64,000 nucleotides of DNA from Arion vulgaris (Eukaryota; Mollusca; Gastropoda; Stylommatophora; Arionidae), in contig CM036755.1 in the NCBI GenBank assembly GCA_020796225.1, forward strand, positions 11,737,994 to 11,801,993, given 5' to 3'. Below are positions 62,480 to 64,000 of the stretch, piece by piece. Within the stretch, counting starts at the first letter, position 1; every line of letters begins with the position of its first letter. Below the pieces are notes generated by a model. The model was not told where the DNA came from. It worked only from the letters and a program-made list of their open reading frames with translations, and did not search any database. The position numbers and the translations under genes are program-made.

Positions 62480-63666
62480 TGTGCGGCATCAAGCAGGGGT
62501 GTGTACTTGCACCCACACTCTTTGGGATATTTTTCTCCCTACTTCTCTCCCATGCTTATGAATCCGCCGAAGAAGGAATATTTCTCCACACAAGATCAGA
62601 TGGAAAATTGTTCAACATGGCGCGATTCAAAGCAAAGACCGAAGTCAAAAGAGTCACCATCAGGGAACTTCTGTTTGCCGATCATGCAGCATTAACATCA
62701 CACACAGAGGGAGGGCTACAACACCTCATGGACAGATTTGATGCAGCATCAAATGAATTCGGCCTGACCAGCAACCTGAAGAAAAACAAATATAATGTTC
62801 CAGGATATTAGCAGAGCCCCATCTATCAACATTGGTAGTCATACGCTTGAAGTAGTCAACACCTTTACATACCTTGGCTCATCAGCAGCAACCTCTCCCT
62901 CGATGATGCCATTAGTAGTCGCATTGGGAAGGCCTCCACTGCTATGTTTAAATTAGCAAAGCGTGTATGGGAAAACAGGGCACTTACAAGAAACACCAAG
63001 ACACAAGTATATAAGGCTTGTGTTCTCTGCACTCTGCTGTATGGTAGTGAGACATGGACCACATATGCTAGACAAAAACATCGCCTCAACACCTTCCACA
63101 TGCGCTGTCTCAGGCGAATATACAACATCCGATGGCAAGAACACATCTCCAATATAGAAGTCCTGAACAGTGCTGGCATTCCAAGCATGCACACTTTACT
63201 GAGTCAGCGACGTCTGAGATGGATGGGACACGTGTGCCGTATGAGCGATGATAGAATCCCAAAGAACATTCTATATGGTCAACTCGCATCTGGTGCTAGA
63301 CAGCATGGGCGCCCATTATTACGCTTCATTGACACCTGCAAGCGTGATCTAACTTCATGCGGCATAGACAAAGAATACTGGGAGCGTCTGTTCAAAGACA
63401 GCCATGCATGACGAGCGGCAGTGAGGGGCGGCTCAAAAAGAAAAGAAGAAAAACAACATCACACGTGGAGGCAAAAGAGAACGCAGAGAGCAGCGAGAAC
63501 ATCCTATGTATCAGCTCCAGTCTCCAGTTTTACCTGCAGCAACTGTGGCAAGGAGTGCCACTCCAGAATAGGTCATTACAGCCACAAGAAACGTTGTGAT
63601 TCAGCTCAGAACATACTACGTGACGCAAGACCTATTGTCTCCTGAGACAAAGAGGCCAATGATGAT
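62480..63666 (+). mobile_element. L3 LINE nested in LINE-H, with 14-bp target duplication
   Basis: 5'-truncated inside the RT domain: CGIKQGCVLAPTLFGIFFSL (62485), RELLFADHAALTSHTEGGLQ (62660; FADH instead of FADD), LCTLLYGSETWTTYARQKHR (63030), LSQRRLRWMGHVCRMSDDRI (63200), ARQHGRPLLRFIDTCKRDLT (63297). The C-terminal zinc motif FTCSNCGKECHSRIGHYSHK follows at about 63530 and a (gat)n end at 63655-63668. The flanking gatggttggctgga is exact at 62466-62479 and 63667-63680. Confidence 0.9.
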
Positions 63667-63860
63667 GATGGTTGGCTGGAATCACAGACCTTTGCGCATG
63701 CGTTTTTTCTCAGTGACTCAATAAGTCTGTTCAGGAAAAAATTGAAACAGGCTGGGCTCTGAGAAAATGGTTGCAGTCAATGGTTGCAGTCGATGGTTGC
63801 AGTCGATGGTTGCAGTCGATGATTGCAGTCGATGGAAGAGGCTTATACTGACAAACGAAA
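63667..63860 (+). mobile_element. LINE-H RNase H fragment, right half, with 13-bp repeats
   Basis: WLESQTFAHAFFLSDSISLF continues the left half exactly. Then gatggttgcagtc is repeated five or six times (63765-63830), again from LINE sequence (NGCSQ, the W-L-Q-S region). Confidence 0.8.
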
Positions 63861-63924
63861 GGTTGTATTTATGTTCTAAGGCATGCATGTGTTGCATGTG
63901 TTAGATGAAATTAACGAAATACTT

Positions 63925-64000
63925 TAAGTATCACCACTGGGTTCTTTTATGTGCTAAAATTGCTCAAGAGACCTACGTTTTATAGCCCGTCTCCGATAGG
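63925..64000 (-). mobile_element. SINE-B fragment at the window edge, minus strand
   Basis: gggttcttttatgtgctaaa, gacctacgttttatagcccg and tctccgatagg match the SINE-B middle in reverse; cut by the window end. Confidence 0.65.

Overview
This window is animal nuclear DNA. It is AT-rich, has almost no long conserved reading frames, and has GT-AG introns, tRNA-derived SINEs, non-LTR retrotransposon (LINE) fragments, hAT and mariner-type DNA transposons, and a very high density of minisatellites. The element at 38552-38911 looks like the hAT family SPIN, which as I recall has been reported among invertebrates in the pond snail Lymnaea and in the bug Rhodnius. With the mollusc-like LINE/SINE mix, a freshwater pulmonate snail is my best guess. 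This is inference and no species is claimed.

Two host genes can be supported, both on the + strand. (1) A two-coding-exon gene (26172-26315 joined to 30649-31503) encodes a complete 332-residue extended short-chain dehydrogenase/epimerase with the glycine-rich NAD motif and a YxxxK active site. Its 4.3 kb intron is packed with SINEs, LINE pieces and minisatellites, and its last codons and stop form the first unit of a 1.7 kb minisatellite. (2) A secreted EGF-domain protein starts at 42720 with a signal-peptide exon. It continues through exons at 51075, 55478 and 62098, whose phases match (0, 1, 0, then 1 out), and runs off the right edge. Exons 3 and 4 together make one six-cysteine EGF module.

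The rest is repeats. To keep track I use local names. LINE-H has an RNase H domain. L2 to L9 are other LINE groups known here mostly from their 3' ends. SINE-A to SINE-F are short elements, of which A to D have tRNA-like A/B boxes. SINE-E and SINE-F share a head, and SINE-E has a (GAA)n tail. These names are mine, not database names.

Layout: 1-2640 LINE-H blown up by three minisatellites; 2.6-9.4 kb SINEs and arrays; 10.1-12.3 kb decayed THAP-type transposon with an internal duplication; 12.7-17 kb SINEs, LINE fragments and large arrays; 17.8-18.5 kb hAT with a nested SINE; 20.1-23.5 kb a 57-bp array; 26-33 kb the dehydrogenase gene and its arrays; 33-42 kb LINE/SINE mosaic with two adjacent hAT elements; 42.7-62.2+ kb the EGF gene, whose introns hold arrays, a DDE transposon with 105-bp inverted repeats, and several LINEs; 62.3-64 kb nested LINEs.

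The most striking theme is that many minisatellites are not independent satellites. Their units can be read as short pieces of the TE or gene they sit in, in the right place and order, while other copies of the same element in this window carry that piece only once. This looks like repeated in-place amplification of roughly 14-80 bp segments inside older sequence, followed by larger higher-order duplications.
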